Shown: positions 44,068 to 53,956, counted from the first letter of the stretch. The stretch: 64,000 bases of DNA from an uncultured Olleya sp. (GCA_947503885.1 CANNFD010000008.1:1-64000); one strand, 5' to 3'. Translations and numbers: made by a program. The notes: generated by a model from the sequence alone, not told the origin.

Positions 44068-44874
44068 TTAGGGTTTTAAGTAATTATTTAAGTAAATATT
44101 ATCACATTTAAAAAATTCTGAAGGTTTTTGATTCATAAATAACTTAAAGTCTTTAGTAAAATGTGATAAATCATAATAACCATAATAGTCTATTAACTGT
44201 GAAATAGATTCTTTATTTGATTGGTATTTTTTCATCAAATTTAAAAACTTATAAAGTTTAATAAATTTTAAAGGAGTCAGCCCTATGATTTTTTTAAATT
44301 GATTTTCTAGATGTTTTTGCGAAACTGGAAAAATTTTTAATAGTTCTTCAACATTTATTTTACCTTCTTTTTTATAAACTACTTTAATTGCATCATCTAC
44401 TAATTTTGTGTTTTTACTTTCGTGTAATTCTAAATTTAACAGTTGATTTTCAATTTTTATTGCAAGTGCTTCACCTTTTAGATTTTCTTTAAAAACAGGA
44501 TTTAATAAATTGTATAAACCGTTATCAACCTTTGATAAGTTTAAATGTTTATCGGTTAATTTTGATAGATCCGTTTTTAATATTTTATAAAGCGCAGTAG
44601 GGTGGAAGTTGATTCCAAAACTAGAATAGGCATTGTATGCTTTAAAAGTGTAGGATTTATAGGATTGGCCAAGAATGACCAATCCTGTATTTTTATAAGT
44701 TTTATTTTTAAAATCTGATATTAAATTTTTTTCAGAATTGTAGTATACAATATGTGATTGGGCAGTAGGTATAATTTTAGAACTTAATGGAATAATAGAA
44801 TCATTTACATTTATCTCGAAAAAGTCCTGTATTAAATGATTTGTATTAACACATTTGATATATCTAAAATCCAT
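44068..44874 (-). CDS. AraC family transcriptional regulator
   Basis: A 268-residue regulator. The C-terminal ~90 residues carry a double HTH of the AraC/XylS type (SQKHLENQFKKIIGLTPLKFIKLYKF, and YGYYDLSHFTKDFKLFMNQKPSEF). The N-terminal ~170 residues are a sensor-like part of mixed beta and alpha character without a recognisable ligand motif. It is a single gene between the ligase and purL, with its own terminator; the targets are unknown. Confidence 0.88.
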   Translation of the reverse strand: MDFRYIKCVNTNHLIQDFFEINVNDSIIPLSSKIIPTAQSHIVYYNSEKNLISDFKNKTYKNTGLVILGQSYKSYTFKAYNAYSSFGINFHPTALYKILKTDLSKLTDKHLNLSKVDNGLYNLLNPVFKENLKGEALAIKIENQLLNLELHESKNTKLVDDAIKVVYKKEGKINVEELLKIFPVSQKHLENQFKKIIGLTPLKFIKLYKFLNLMKKYQSNKESISQLIDYYGYYDLSHFTKDFKLFMNQKPSEFFKCDNIYLNNYLKP

Positions 44875-44942
44875 TACCCAATAACATTCAGAGTTAGTAT
44901 ACTATAAACGTATGAAAATAAATATCAAAACGATGTATATTC

Positions 44943-47900
44943 TTACTTTTTATTTTCGATCCATTGTCTAGCATTTACAAATGCTTCTATCCAAGGTGAC
45001 ACTTCGTCTTTTCTTCCTACTGGGTAATTAGCCCAATTCCATTGAAAAGTAGAACGCTCGATATGTGGCATCATTACTAAATGACGTCCTGTTTTATCAC
45101 ATAACATTGCAGTGTTATAATCAGAGCCATTAGGGTTAGCAGGGTAACTATCATAACCATATTTAGCGACAATATTATATTCTTTTTCAGATTTAGGAAG
45201 ATTAAACTTTCCTTCGCCATGACTTATCCAAACACCAAGTGTCGTGTCTTTAAGACTAGATAGCATTACCGAATTATTGTCTTGTACAGTTACAGATGTA
45301 AAGGCACTTTCATGCTTTTTAGAATTGTTGTGCAGCATTTTACCATGTACTTCATGGTCAGGATTAATCAGTTCAAGCTCCATAAATAACTGACATCCGT
45401 TGCAAATACCGACAGATAAAGTGTCTTCTCTTTTAAAAAAGTTATTTATAACCTTATTAGCGTTATCGTTATATTTTATTGCTCCAGCCCAACCTTTTGC
45501 AGAGCCTAACACATCACTATTAGAGAATCCTCCTACAGCACCTAAAAACTGAATGTCTTCCAATGTTTCGCGACCCGAAATTAAATCTGTCATATGTACA
45601 TCTTTAACATCAAAACCTGCTAAATACATGGCATTTGCCATTTCGCGTTCAGAATTACTTCCTTTTTCACGTAAAATTGCAGCTTTAGGTCTAGCTTTGT
45701 TTGTATCTATAGTTGGTAATTTCCCTGTGAAATGTTTAGGGAATTTGTACTGTAAAGGTTGTTTTTTATAATTGTCAAATCTAGCTTTAGCTAAACCGTT
45801 TGCAGTTTGTTTTTGATCTAATAAAAATGAAGTTTTGTACCAAATGTCTCTTAATCTTGAAACTGTCATAGTGAAGACTTCAGTGCCATTTATTACACTT
45901 AAAACATCACTGTTAGTAACTTTACCAATATTATGAAACTCAATATTAGCCGATTTTAAAACCGTTTCTATTGATTTGTCTTTAGACTGAAATACAATAC
46001 CAGAATTTTCAGAAAATAATACTTTACAAGAATCTTTTTGGTTTAAAGCTGTAATATTTAATTCTGCTCCAAGATTAACATCTGCAAAACATAATTCTAA
46101 TAAAGTTGTTATTAATCCTCCAGATGCCACGTCATGACCAGCAATAATTTGCTCGTCTTTTATTAATTGTTGGATGGTATTAAATACCGTTTTTACATAC
46201 TTAGCATTTTTGGTGTTTGGCGTGCTGTTTCCTACTTTGTTAAGTATTTGTGCAAAGCTACTACCACCTAATTTAAACTCGTCTTGAGATAAGTTTATAT
46301 AATAAATGTCGCCTCCATTTTTTTGTAAAACAGGCTCGACAATTTTTTTAATATTATTACAATTTGCTGCTGCAGAAATAATAACAGTACCAGGAGAAAT
46401 GACTTCCTCGTTAGGGTATTTTTGCTTCATTGAAAGCGAGTCCTTTCCTGTCGGCACATTGATCCCTAGGTCTATTGCATATTCCGAAATTGCTTTAACA
46501 GCCTCATACAATCGTGCATCTTCGCCTTCGTTTTTACAAGGCCACATCCAGTTTGCAGACAGTGATACACTTTGTAATCCATCTTTTAAAGGCGCCCAAA
46601 TAATATTGGTTAAAGCTTCAGTAATACTGTTTTTGCTTCCAGCAATTGGATTAATTAATCCAGAAATAGGAGAGTGTCCAATAGAGGTTGCAATACCTTC
46701 TTTACCATTATAATCTAAAGCCATTACACCTACATTGTTTAATGGTATTTGTAATGGTCCAACGCATTGTTGTTTGGCTACTTTACCACCAACGCAGCGG
46801 TCAACTTTATTTGTTAGCCAGTCTTTACAAGCAACTGCTTCTAATTGTAAAACTTGATCTAAATAGTTATAAAAATCATCAGGATTATAAGAGATACCAC
46901 CATAATTTCTGTCAATAGTTGTATCCGTCATAATTGTTTTTGGAGAACTACCAAACATGTCTTCTAAAGCTAAATCCATTGGTGTATCACCTTTAGTTTT
47001 AGATTTAAAAGTAAATCTATTGTTATCCGTTACATCTCCAACAGTATACATAGGAGAACGTTCACGTTCTGCGATTCGGTTTAAAATGTCTAAATGCTTT
47101 TCTGCTATAACTAGTCCCATACGTTCTTGGGACTCATTACCAATAATTTCTTTAGCAGATAATGTTGGGTCACCAACTGGTAAAGCATCTAAATCAATAG
47201 TTCCTCCAGTGTCTTCCACTAATTCTGATAAACAATTTAAATGACCACCTGCACCATGGTCATGTATAGATACTATGTGGTTTTCTTCACTTTCTACCAT
47301 TCCACGAACTGCATTAGCAGCACGTTTTTGCATTTCTGGGTTAGAACGTTGTACAGCATTAAGCTCGATGCCAGAAGCAAACTCTCCTGTGTCTGCTGAT
47401 GATACAGCAGCTCCTCCCATTCCAATACGGTAGTTTTCTCCACCTAAAATTACTATTTTATCACCTTTTTTTGGCGTGTCTTTTATTGCTTGGTCAGCTT
47501 TACCATAACCAATACCACCAGCTTGCATGATTACTTTATCGTAACCAATTTTTCTGTTAGTTGTTTTTTCTCCATTTATTATTGTGCTTTTACTTTCGTC
47601 ATGTTCAAAAGTTAATATAGAACCACAAATTAAAGGTTGTCCAAATTTGTTTCCAAAGTCAGAAGCACCATTACTAGCTTTTATTAAAATATCCATTGGT
47701 GTTTGGTATAACCATGGACGTGCAGCCATAGTTTGCTCCCAAGGTCTGTTCTCTTCTAATCTAGAGTAAGATGTCATGTAAACAGCAGTTCCTGCTAGAG
47801 GTAAAGAGCCTTTACCACCAGCTAATCGATCTCTGATTTCTCCGCCAGATCCTGTTGCTGCACCATTAAAAGGCTCTACAGTTGTTGGAAAGTTATGTGT

Positions 47901-48641
47901 TTCCGCTTTAAGCGAAATAACAGAGTCATAATCTGATGTTGTGTAGTAATCTGGAATATCTGCACGTTTAGGCGCAAACTGCTCCACTTTTGGTCCTTTT
48001 ATAAAAGCAACATTATCTTTATAAGCAGATACTATAGTGTTTGGATGTTGTTTTGAAGTCTCTTTAATTAATTTAAAAAGCGAAGTTGGTTTTTCTTCTC
48101 CATCAATTATAAAAGTACCATTAAATATTTTATGTCTACAATGTTCTGAGTTTACTTGAGAGAATCCAAATACTTCAGAATCTGTTAATGGTCTACCTAT
48201 TTTTTTAGAAACCCCTTCTAAATATTCAATTTCTTCATCGTTTAAAGCAAGTCCCTCTTGTTGGTTATAAGCAGAAATGTCTTCAATATTTAATATAGGG
48301 TCAGGTTTTATGTTTATTGTAAATGACTTTTGTGTTATGCCATTATATTTTTCAGAAATCATAGGATCAAACTCTTTGAAATCTTCAGGACAGGCTTCAA
48401 ATTCTTCAATTCTAATAATGCCTTCAATACCCATGTTTTGAGTAATTTCAACTGCGTTTGTACTCCAAGGTGTAATCATAGCAGCTCTTGGACCAACAAA
48501 AAAAGCATCTAAAGATGCTTGTTCTATTTTTGGTTGGTTGCCAAATAACCATGTCAATTTTGAGATGGTTTGAGTTGATAATTCTTTTGTTGCTTGAACA
48601 GCAAATACTTTACTGTTTTGGTTTCCGAAGAAATGAATCAT
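44943..48641 (-). CDS. purL: Phosphoribosylformylglycinamidine synthase
   Basis: A 1232-residue single-chain FGAM synthase that makes FGAM from FGAR, glutamine and ATP in purine synthesis. It has the N-terminal PurS-like part, two AIRS-like ATPase halves (SEHCRHKIFNGTF, LKAETHNFPTTVEPFNGAATG) and a C-terminal class I glutamine amidotransferase with nucleophile GICNGCQLFMELE and the late HGEGKF histidine. The long form is the same as in proteobacteria, rather than the three-subunit form. Length is normal. Confidence 0.95.
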   Translation of the reverse strand: MIHFFGNQNSKVFAVQATKELSTQTISKLTWLFGNQPKIEQASLDAFFVGPRAAMITPWSTNAVEITQNMGIEGIIRIEEFEACPEDFKEFDPMISEKYNGITQKSFTINIKPDPILNIEDISAYNQQEGLALNDEEIEYLEGVSKKIGRPLTDSEVFGFSQVNSEHCRHKIFNGTFIIDGEEKPTSLFKLIKETSKQHPNTIVSAYKDNVAFIKGPKVEQFAPKRADIPDYYTTSDYDSVISLKAETHNFPTTVEPFNGAATGSGGEIRDRLAGGKGSLPLAGTAVYMTSYSRLEENRPWEQTMAARPWLYQTPMDILIKASNGASDFGNKFGQPLICGSILTFEHDESKSTIINGEKTTNRKIGYDKVIMQAGGIGYGKADQAIKDTPKKGDKIVILGGENYRIGMGGAAVSSADTGEFASGIELNAVQRSNPEMQKRAANAVRGMVESEENHIVSIHDHGAGGHLNCLSELVEDTGGTIDLDALPVGDPTLSAKEIIGNESQERMGLVIAEKHLDILNRIAERERSPMYTVGDVTDNNRFTFKSKTKGDTPMDLALEDMFGSSPKTIMTDTTIDRNYGGISYNPDDFYNYLDQVLQLEAVACKDWLTNKVDRCVGGKVAKQQCVGPLQIPLNNVGVMALDYNGKEGIATSIGHSPISGLINPIAGSKNSITEALTNIIWAPLKDGLQSVSLSANWMWPCKNEGEDARLYEAVKAISEYAIDLGINVPTGKDSLSMKQKYPNEEVISPGTVIISAAANCNNIKKIVEPVLQKNGGDIYYINLSQDEFKLGGSSFAQILNKVGNSTPNTKNAKYVKTVFNTIQQLIKDEQIIAGHDVASGGLITTLLELCFADVNLGAELNITALNQKDSCKVLFSENSGIVFQSKDKSIETVLKSANIEFHNIGKVTNSDVLSVINGTEVFTMTVSRLRDIWYKTSFLLDQKQTANGLAKARFDNYKKQPLQYKFPKHFTGKLPTIDTNKARPKAAILREKGSNSEREMANAMYLAGFDVKDVHMTDLISGRETLEDIQFLGAVGGFSNSDVLGSAKGWAGAIKYNDNANKVINNFFKREDTLSVGICNGCQLFMELELINPDHEVHGKMLHNNSKKHESAFTSVTVQDNNSVMLSSLKDTTLGVWISHGEGKFNLPKSEKEYNIVAKYGYDSYPANPNGSDYNTAMLCDKTGRHLVMMPHIERSTFQWNWANYPVGRKDEVSPWIEAFVNARQWIENKK

Positions 48642-48674
48642 TATGTTTTAGTTTGAGTGTTGTTTTATAAAGAC

Positions 48675-48682
48675 ACAAATTT
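48675..48682 (-). promoter_or_regulatory. Possible Bacteroidota -7 box for purL
   Basis: TAAATTTG on the minus strand, 34 bp before the purL start, matches the TAnnTTTG consensus. The -33 element is not clear. Confidence 0.35.
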
Positions 48683-48751
48683 AAGTTTTTTACTATTAAA
48701 TAGTATTAATTTTTTCAGCTAAATTTAAGAGTTATTCACTAGGTTTTAAAC

Positions 48752-48783
48752 AAAAAAAAGCGACTTGGTTAAAGTCGCTTATA
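48752..48783 (-). terminator. Terminator of the endonuclease gene
   Basis: AAGCGACTT (48759-48767 region) pairs with AAGTCGCTT (48772-48780), with a T run on the minus strand. Confidence 0.85.
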
Positions 48784-48804
48784 AATTTTAAAGATAAATT
48801 AATA

Positions 48805-50613
48805 TTATTCTTTAATTAGTTTTTTAGTAATACTACCATTTTTTGTTTGAAGTCTTAATATATATACTCCTTTACTTAAGCTTGACAAATTAACTTTATT
48901 GTTGCTTGAAGTGATATTACCTTTTAATATTTTTTTACCTAGTATATCATAGATTTCAAAACTTGTATTATGATCCACGTTTACTGTTAATAAACCTGAT
49001 TTAATTGGATTTGGATATATTTTGATTTCTTTTTTATTAAACTCTTCATTGTTTAAAGTAAAGCATGTCCAGGATAAATCATCAATTCTAACTCTGTTAC
49101 TAGTTGATTGATTGTCTAAAACTATTGTCACATTGTCAACAATGTCAATATTCGAGATTGTAGTTGTTGTTGAAGTGGTATTGTCTCCAGAATAAGGTAT
49201 TGTACCGACTGAAGTACCATTAACTAAAAGATCAAAACTACCAGCTGATCCTCCAAATGTTAATTGCGTTGTAACTGTTAAATTACCTATACCGCCACTA
49301 ATTAATGGAGATGTTAATGTACCGTTTCTAATACAAATTGCTCTTGAATTTAATGTTTGGTCGGTTCTAGCATCTGTTGCAATCCAACCATCAACAACAC
49401 CATCATCACCTGTCCAAGTTCTAGTAGCATAAGATCCTGCATTTGATGGGATGTTTTCAAAAGTTTCATTTACACAACCGCTTCCTGTTGGAGGTCCTGC
49501 TAAAGTAGTAGCAGAGTCTGATGTGCTTAATGCAGAAACATTGTTTGCAGCATCTCTTGCTCTTACTGAAAAATTATATGTTGTTTCAGGTGTTAACCCC
49601 GAAATTGTATATGTTGTTGCGTTTGAAGCTGTATTTACAAAATTACTACCATCATAAACATCATAACTAGTCACACCAGTATTATCTGTAGACGCAGTCC
49701 AAGATAAATCTACTGTACTAGAAGTAGGGTTTGAAGCTACTAAGTTTGTAGGTACACTAGGATTTTCAGTATCGGTAGGTGGTTGGCTTCCCCATCTGTT
49801 TTCTGCAGGAGTACCTCCCCATATTACAGTAGCTAAATAAGGATTGTCAATAAATGGATTACGGTTACCTTGTGCATACGTGTTAGACGTATTAGCATGA
49901 TAAGTGTTTCTGTTGTCTTCTATTAAAGACACAGGGTCCTGTGCATTCCATTCTAACAATAAATTAATCATATTTGGATCAATACTATTAGTTGTTCCGT
50001 TTACAGCAAAACTAGGATGACATTGACTACCGTATCTTGTATACATATACATAATTATTCTAGCAGCATCACCTTTCCATTCGTCACCAGGATACCAATT
50101 ACCAGAAACATTTCCAGCAAAACCTGAGCCAGAAGCAAATTGTTTGTTACCTCGATTAGAATTCATTTGTACATCTGATGGTCTAAGATTGTGTGCGTCT
50201 GCATAAGGAGGTCCTGAAGTACCAGAGCTATTTAAGCTAGGGCTTGCTAACGAGTTTGGAAATACGTGTTCTCTATTCCATTCTGTTCCATTGTTTCCAC
50301 CATTAAGGGTTTTACTTCTGGTTCTATCTGTAACAAAATTTCCGTCTGTGTCATTATATCCATAAAATAATAAAACGTTGTTAGAGTTGACTATGTCTTC
50401 ATCTGTTTGTTTGCTAGCTTCCCAAATTCCTGGTGTGTAACTTAAACTGGTGGTGTGTTTTGAAGCAGTAGTTACTGCTAAGTCGTTAAATAAGTCTAAT
50501 CCTGTTTTTGAAAAATCAACACCGCTATAGTAGGCTTGTAAATCTGTAGGTGGTGTTAATTGAGCATAACTAAATGCTGAAATTAGAAGTGCTAATAAGT
50601 AAAATTGTTTCAT
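48805..50613 (-). CDS. Secreted endonuclease I with FN3 and type IX sorting domain
   Basis: A 602-residue extracellular nuclease. Signal peptide (YLLALLISAFSYAQ), then an endonuclease I (EndA/NucM) domain of about 250 residues with the catalytic NREHVFPNS and DAHNLRPSD blocks; a fibronectin type III domain (PTNLVASNPTSSTVDLSW); a beta domain (about 380-515); and a C-terminal type IX sorting signal (KIYPNPIKSGLLTVN...GVYILRLQT). It probably degrades extracellular DNA for nutrients or biofilm turnover. Confidence 0.92.
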   Translation of the reverse strand: MKQFYLLALLISAFSYAQLTPPTDLQAYYSGVDFSKTGLDLFNDLAVTTASKHTTSLSYTPGIWEASKQTDEDIVNSNNVLLFYGYNDTDGNFVTDRTRSKTLNGGNNGTEWNREHVFPNSLASPSLNSSGTSGPPYADAHNLRPSDVQMNSNRGNKQFASGSGFAGNVSGNWYPGDEWKGDAARIIMYMYTRYGSQCHPSFAVNGTTNSIDPNMINLLLEWNAQDPVSLIEDNRNTYHANTSNTYAQGNRNPFIDNPYLATVIWGGTPAENRWGSQPPTDTENPSVPTNLVASNPTSSTVDLSWTASTDNTGVTSYDVYDGSNFVNTASNATTYTISGLTPETTYNFSVRARDAANNVSALSTSDSATTLAGPPTGSGCVNETFENIPSNAGSYATRTWTGDDGVVDGWIATDARTDQTLNSRAICIRNGTLTSPLISGGIGNLTVTTQLTFGGSAGSFDLLVNGTSVGTIPYSGDNTTSTTTTISNIDIVDNVTIVLDNQSTSNRVRIDDLSWTCFTLNNEEFNKKEIKIYPNPIKSGLLTVNVDHNTSFEIYDILGKKILKGNITSSNNKVNLSSLSKGVYILRLQTKNGSITKKLIKE

Positions 50614-50738
50614 AGGGTAAATTTGTAGTGATAAAACAAATGGAAAACTGAAGTTTAACCTTGTTTTGAAATTTAAAGGTTGTAAATGTAAGTTATTTAT
50701 CCGATAAAATACTATTAATCAAGATGAAATGCAATTAA

Positions 50739-51950
50739 TTATTTTCTTTCTAATAATGCCATGTAAAAACCATCAAATCCAGATTCATGCGATAAAATTT
50801 TCTTGTCTTTAACTAATGAAAATTCTTTACCATTTTCTGAAGCTAAAAAGGTTTTAACTTGTTCTTGATTTTCAGACGGTAAAATAGAACATGTAGCATA
50901 TACTAATTTTCCGCCAGATTTAACCATTCTAGAGTAGGTGCTTAAAATTTCTGCTTGAGTTTTTTTTATTTTTTCAATAAATTCTGGTTGCATTTTCCAT
51001 TTAGCATCCGGATTTCGTCTTAAAACGCCAAGTCCAGAACAAGGAGCATCAATTAATACGCGATCAGCTTTATCGTAAAGTTTTTTGATAACCTTAGTTG
51101 TATCAATGTGACGAGGCTCAATATTATGTGCGCCAGCTCTTTTAGCACGACGTTTTAATTCTTTTAATTTATTGTCATAAATATCTAAAGCTATTATCTG
51201 ACCTTTGTTTTCCATTAATGCAGCCAAGTGTAAAGCTTTACCACCAGCTCCAGCACAAGTATCTACAACTCGCATTCCAGGTTCTACTTGCAAGTATTCT
51301 GCTACTAATTGTGATGAGGCATCTTGTACTTCAAAATGACCGTTTTTAAAAGCCTCAGTAGTAAAAACATTACCACGTTCTGCTAATTTTAAAGCAGTCG
51401 GATGTTTTGCTACTTCTTCAGTTTCAATGTCTATATCAAATAAATCAGCTTTTAGTTTTTCTTTAGTTGTTTTAAGTGTGTTTACTCTTAAAATAACATC
51501 TGCTTGTTGGTTTAGTGCAGTCGCCTCTTTAGACCATATATCTTCACCTAGCTCTTTAGCAGCTAACTCATCCATCCAATCCGGAAAAGATTCTTTTATT
51601 TTTCTAGTTTTAGATAATTCGTCAAAGCGCCCTTTAATTTTTCTAGTAGGTGTATTTTCAAAATATTTCCAATCTGGAAGAGTAATACCTTTTAGTGTTG
51701 CCCATACAGCAAACATACGCCAGATTTCGTCTCTGTTAAAAGGTTCTTTAACTTCAGCAATTTCTGCATAAAGACGTTTCCATCGTACTATGTCGTAAGT
51801 CGTTTCGGCAACAAACCCTCTGTCACGACTTCCCCAACGTTTGTCACGTTTTAGTAATTGTTGTACAACTTTATCTGCATAATGCCCTTCGTTAAAGATT
51901 AAAAGTAAACCATCAACGGTTGCAAAGCATAAATTTTTGTGTAAGCGCAT
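50739..51950 (-). CDS. RsmB-like rRNA cytosine-C5 methyltransferase
   Basis: A 403-residue class I SAM methyltransferase of the RsmB/NOP2 family, which methylates cytosine in rRNA. The SAM loop VVDTCAGAGGKALHLA, the DAPCSGLGVLRRNPD motif (near residue 302) and the catalytic YATCSILPSEN cysteine are present. An NusB-like part precedes (about 1-150). I use ATG at 51950 (MRLHKNLCFATVDGL); an earlier ATG adds 14 residues that look non-coding. The exact rRNA position is not determined. Confidence 0.88.
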   Translation of the reverse strand: MRLHKNLCFATVDGLLLIFNEGHYADKVVQQLLKRDKRWGSRDRGFVAETTYDIVRWKRLYAEIAEVKEPFNRDEIWRMFAVWATLKGITLPDWKYFENTPTRKIKGRFDELSKTRKIKESFPDWMDELAAKELGEDIWSKEATALNQQADVILRVNTLKTTKEKLKADLFDIDIETEEVAKHPTALKLAERGNVFTTEAFKNGHFEVQDASSQLVAEYLQVEPGMRVVDTCAGAGGKALHLAALMENKGQIIALDIYDNKLKELKRRAKRAGAHNIEPRHIDTTKVIKKLYDKADRVLIDAPCSGLGVLRRNPDAKWKMQPEFIEKIKKTQAEILSTYSRMVKSGGKLVYATCSILPSENQEQVKTFLASENGKEFSLVKDKKILSHESGFDGFYMALLERK

Positions 51951-52063
51951 TTTTTTGTATTTAATAACGTGCAAAGTTACGTTAAATAACACGAATTTGT
52001 ATTATTTTTTAGCATTAAGATAGTATAGATTTGCCTTTTAAAAGATAATTTTAAATAAATGCG

Positions 52064-52092
52064 CAAGTTTTTTAAAATAATTGCATCTAAAC
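52064..52092 (+). promoter_or_regulatory. ECF-type promoter motif, copy 1 (before sigma factor)
   Basis: CAAGTT (52064-52069), 14 bases, then CATCTAAAC (52084-52092), 27 bp before the sigma start. Same motif and spacing as the three copies downstream, so likely the sigma factor's own target. Confidence 0.7.
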
Positions 52093-52118
52093 TATTATAA
52101 TTGGAATAAATAGCATTT

Positions 52119-52697
52119 TTGACAGAAACAGATTTTATACACCAACTTAAGGCCCAAAGTAGAGCGTCTTACAGTAAACTTTTGGAAGATTTCCAGCATA
52201 AAGTATTTGGGACTTGTCTGTCATTTGTGCCAAATAGGGAGGATGCAGAGGATATTGCACAAGAGGTTTTTGTTGAAGTTTTTAATTCTATTAATAAATT
52301 TAAGCAAGAGTCTAAGTTATCCACATGGATTTATAGGATTACAACCAATAAATGTTTAGAGTTTATTAGAAAAAAAAATGCCAAAAAACGCTTTGCTTTC
52401 TTACAATCTTTATCCGGAGCTGGTTATAATTTAGATAAAGCTAGTTATTTTACAGAGATTAATCATCCAGGATTAGTACTAGAGCAAAAGGAAACTAGTG
52501 AAGTTTTATTTTTAGCTATTAATAAATTACCTGAAGCACAACGTGTAGTTTTTACATTAAATAAGATTGATGATAAAAGTTATAAAGAAATTAGTGAAAT
52601 CACTAATAAAAGTATTGGGTCAATTGAGTCTTTATTGTTTAGAGCCAAAAAGAATTTACAAAAAACACTAGAAAATTTTTATAAAAATCAAGAGTAA
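52119..52697 (+). CDS. ECF-type RNA polymerase sigma factor
   Basis: A 192-residue ECF sigma factor starting with TTG at 52119 (MTETDFIHQLK); I find no better start. Region 2: NREDAEDIAQEVFVEVFNSINKF and SKLSTWIYRITTNKCLEFI. Region 4: DKSYKEISEITNKSIGSIESLLFRAKKNLQ. It probably drives its own gene and the three nearby transcripts with the same promoter motif. Its partner is the small membrane protein that follows after 35 bp. Confidence 0.9.
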   Translation: MTETDFIHQLKAQSRASYSKLLEDFQHKVFGTCLSFVPNREDAEDIAQEVFVEVFNSINKFKQESKLSTWIYRITTNKCLEFIRKKNAKKRFAFLQSLSGAGYNLDKASYFTEINHPGLVLEQKETSEVLFLAINKLPEAQRVVFTLNKIDDKSYKEISEITNKSIGSIESLLFRAKKNLQKTLENFYKNQE

Positions 52698-52699
52698 CA

Positions 52700-52728
52700 C
52701 AAGTTTTTAAAAACTATTACATCTAAAT
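52700..52728 (+). promoter_or_regulatory. ECF-type promoter motif, copy 2 (before membrane partner)
   Basis: CAAGTT (52700-52705), 14 bases, CATCTAAAT (52720-52728). The ATG at 52733 is only 4 bp away, so a transcript from here would be nearly leaderless. Confidence 0.6.
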
Positions 52729-52732
52729 TAAT

Positions 52733-53047
52733 ATGAACACAAATAAAAATATTCAAGATAAAATAGATAGCACATTACAAGCTTTAGATACTTTAAATAG
52801 TGTCCAAGTTTCTCCTTTTTTTAAGGATAAAACAATGCAAAAAATGTTTGCAGAAAAACAAACGACTGCTAAATCTTGGAGTTGGTTTACACCACAATTA
52901 CAATTAGCAACGTTAGTCTGTGTGGTAATTGTAAACGTATATGCCATCCGTCAAATTAATAGTGCAAAATACAATGAAGCTATTTCTAGTTTTGCCTCAG
53001 ATTATGGGCTGAGCTCAGATTCAGAACCTTCATTTTTTAATTTATAG
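52733..53047 (+). CDS. Small one-helix membrane protein, likely anti-sigma factor
   Basis: A 104-residue protein. Charged N-terminal ~60 residues (a cytoplasmic sigma-binding part in this arrangement), one membrane helix at about 63-80 (LQLATLVCVVIVNVYAI) and a short acidic end. It sits between the sigma factor and a CpxP-like protein, a common layout for envelope-stress control. Anti-sigma function is inferred from position. Confidence 0.7.
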   Translation: MNTNKNIQDKIDSTLQALDTLNSVQVSPFFKDKTMQKMFAEKQTTAKSWSWFTPQLQLATLVCVVIVNVYAIRQINSAKYNEAISSFASDYGLSSDSEPSFFNL

Positions 53048-53049
53048 TT

Positions 53050-53511
53050 ATGAGAAAAAATACAATTTTATATCTGTTGCTTATTGTTTTAATTATAATG
53101 AATGGATTTTTTCTATTCAATTATATTGGAAGTCCAAGTCAGAAAGGACCTAAAGAGTCAGGAAATTTTATAGCCACAGAGTTAAAGTTTAATGCCTCGC
53201 AATTAGCTCAGTTTAAAAGTTTAGAAGTTAAACACCACGATGTTATGCGTGCAGTAGGTGATGATATTAAGTCTTTAAAAGATCAATTATTTAGTAATAT
53301 TACAGCAAACTCTGTTAATCAAAAAGGCATTGACAATATAATAGCAAACATAGCAGACAAAACAATAATCAAAGAAAATGAATTGTTTAAAAGGCTAAGA
53401 GGCATTTATAAGTTGTGTGATGATAAACAGAAAGAACAATTTAAATCGATTATAAAAAAAGCACGAAGATTTGATAATCAAGGACCAGAACATCCTAGAA
53501 GACCAGAGTAA
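53050..53511 (+). CDS. CpxP/Spy-like periplasmic protein (heavy-metal resistance type)
   Basis: A 153-residue protein with an N-terminal membrane anchor (LYLLLIVLIIMNGFFLFNYI) and a helical periplasmic domain. FNASQLAQFKSLEVKHHDVMRAV and KQKEQFKSIIKKA resemble the LTxxQ helices of the CpxP/Spy/CnrX families, which sense misfolded protein or metal. It starts 3 bp after the membrane protein, so the three genes are one operon. Ends in a strong terminator. Confidence 0.8.
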   Translation: MRKNTILYLLLIVLIIMNGFFLFNYIGSPSQKGPKESGNFIATELKFNASQLAQFKSLEVKHHDVMRAVGDDIKSLKDQLFSNITANSVNQKGIDNIIANIADKTIIKENELFKRLRGIYKLCDDKQKEQFKSIIKKARRFDNQGPEHPRRPE

Positions 53512-53528
53512 AATGCTTTTGTAAAATT

Positions 53529-53564
53529 TAAAAAGACCTTCAGTTAAATGAGGGTCTTTTTTTT
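53529..53564 (+). terminator. Terminator of the sigma-factor operon
   Basis: AAAAGACCTTCA (53531-53542) pairs with TGAGGGTCTTTT (53549-53560), followed by a T run. Confidence 0.88.
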
Positions 53565-53589
53565 GTGTTTTGTTTAACACATCTACCCA

Positions 53590-53618
53590 CAAGTTATTTA
53601 ATAAATAGACATCTAAAC
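53590..53618 (+). promoter_or_regulatory. ECF-type promoter motif, copy 3 (before EF-hand gene)
   Basis: CAAGTT (53590-53595), 14 bases, CATCTAAAC (53610-53618), 26 bp before the EF-hand start. It extends to CCTTTATAACAA, close to copy 4. Confidence 0.7.
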
Positions 53619-53644
53619 CTTTATAACAAATAAATTATTAAGAT

Positions 53645-53941
53645 ATGAAAAGTAACTTATTAAGTACAGCAGTTTTAATTTTTGGATTAGCAGTGTTAAA
53701 TGTAAACAGTGCTAATGCACAATCTAACGACAGAGAAAGAAAAGAGCCACCTACTTTTGGTCAATTACTAAAACAAATGGATAAAGATGAAGATGGTAAA
53801 TTATCTAAAATAGAAATTAAAGGACCCTTAATAGACAATTTTGATAAAATTGATACAGATGAAGATGGATTTATTACTGAGACAGAATTTAAAAAAGCTC
53901 CAAAACCAAATCGTAACAAACCACAAGGCAAAATAAATTAA
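53645..53941 (+). CDS. Secreted EF-hand protein
   Basis: A 98-residue exported protein: signal peptide to about residue 26 (LAVLNVNSANAQ) and two EF-hand loops, DKDEDGKLSKIE and DTDEDGFITETE, with the usual aspartates, glycine and final glutamate, so calcium binding is likely. The tail is basic (KPNRNKPQGK). It has its own ECF-type promoter between the sigma operon and the YHYH operon. The function beyond Ca2+ binding is unknown. Confidence 0.85.
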   Translation: MKSNLLSTAVLIFGLAVLNVNSANAQSNDRERKEPPTFGQLLKQMDKDEDGKLSKIEIKGPLIDNFDKIDTDEDGFITETEFKKAPKPNRNKPQGKIN

Positions 53942-53956
53942 TATTGATTTCTAGCG

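Noticed and set aside
46306-46713. Plus-strand frame inside purL
   Set aside because: Shadow of the well-supported purL frame; the same holds for other opposite-strand frames in dcp, fadN, the acyl-CoA ligase and the ABC transporter.
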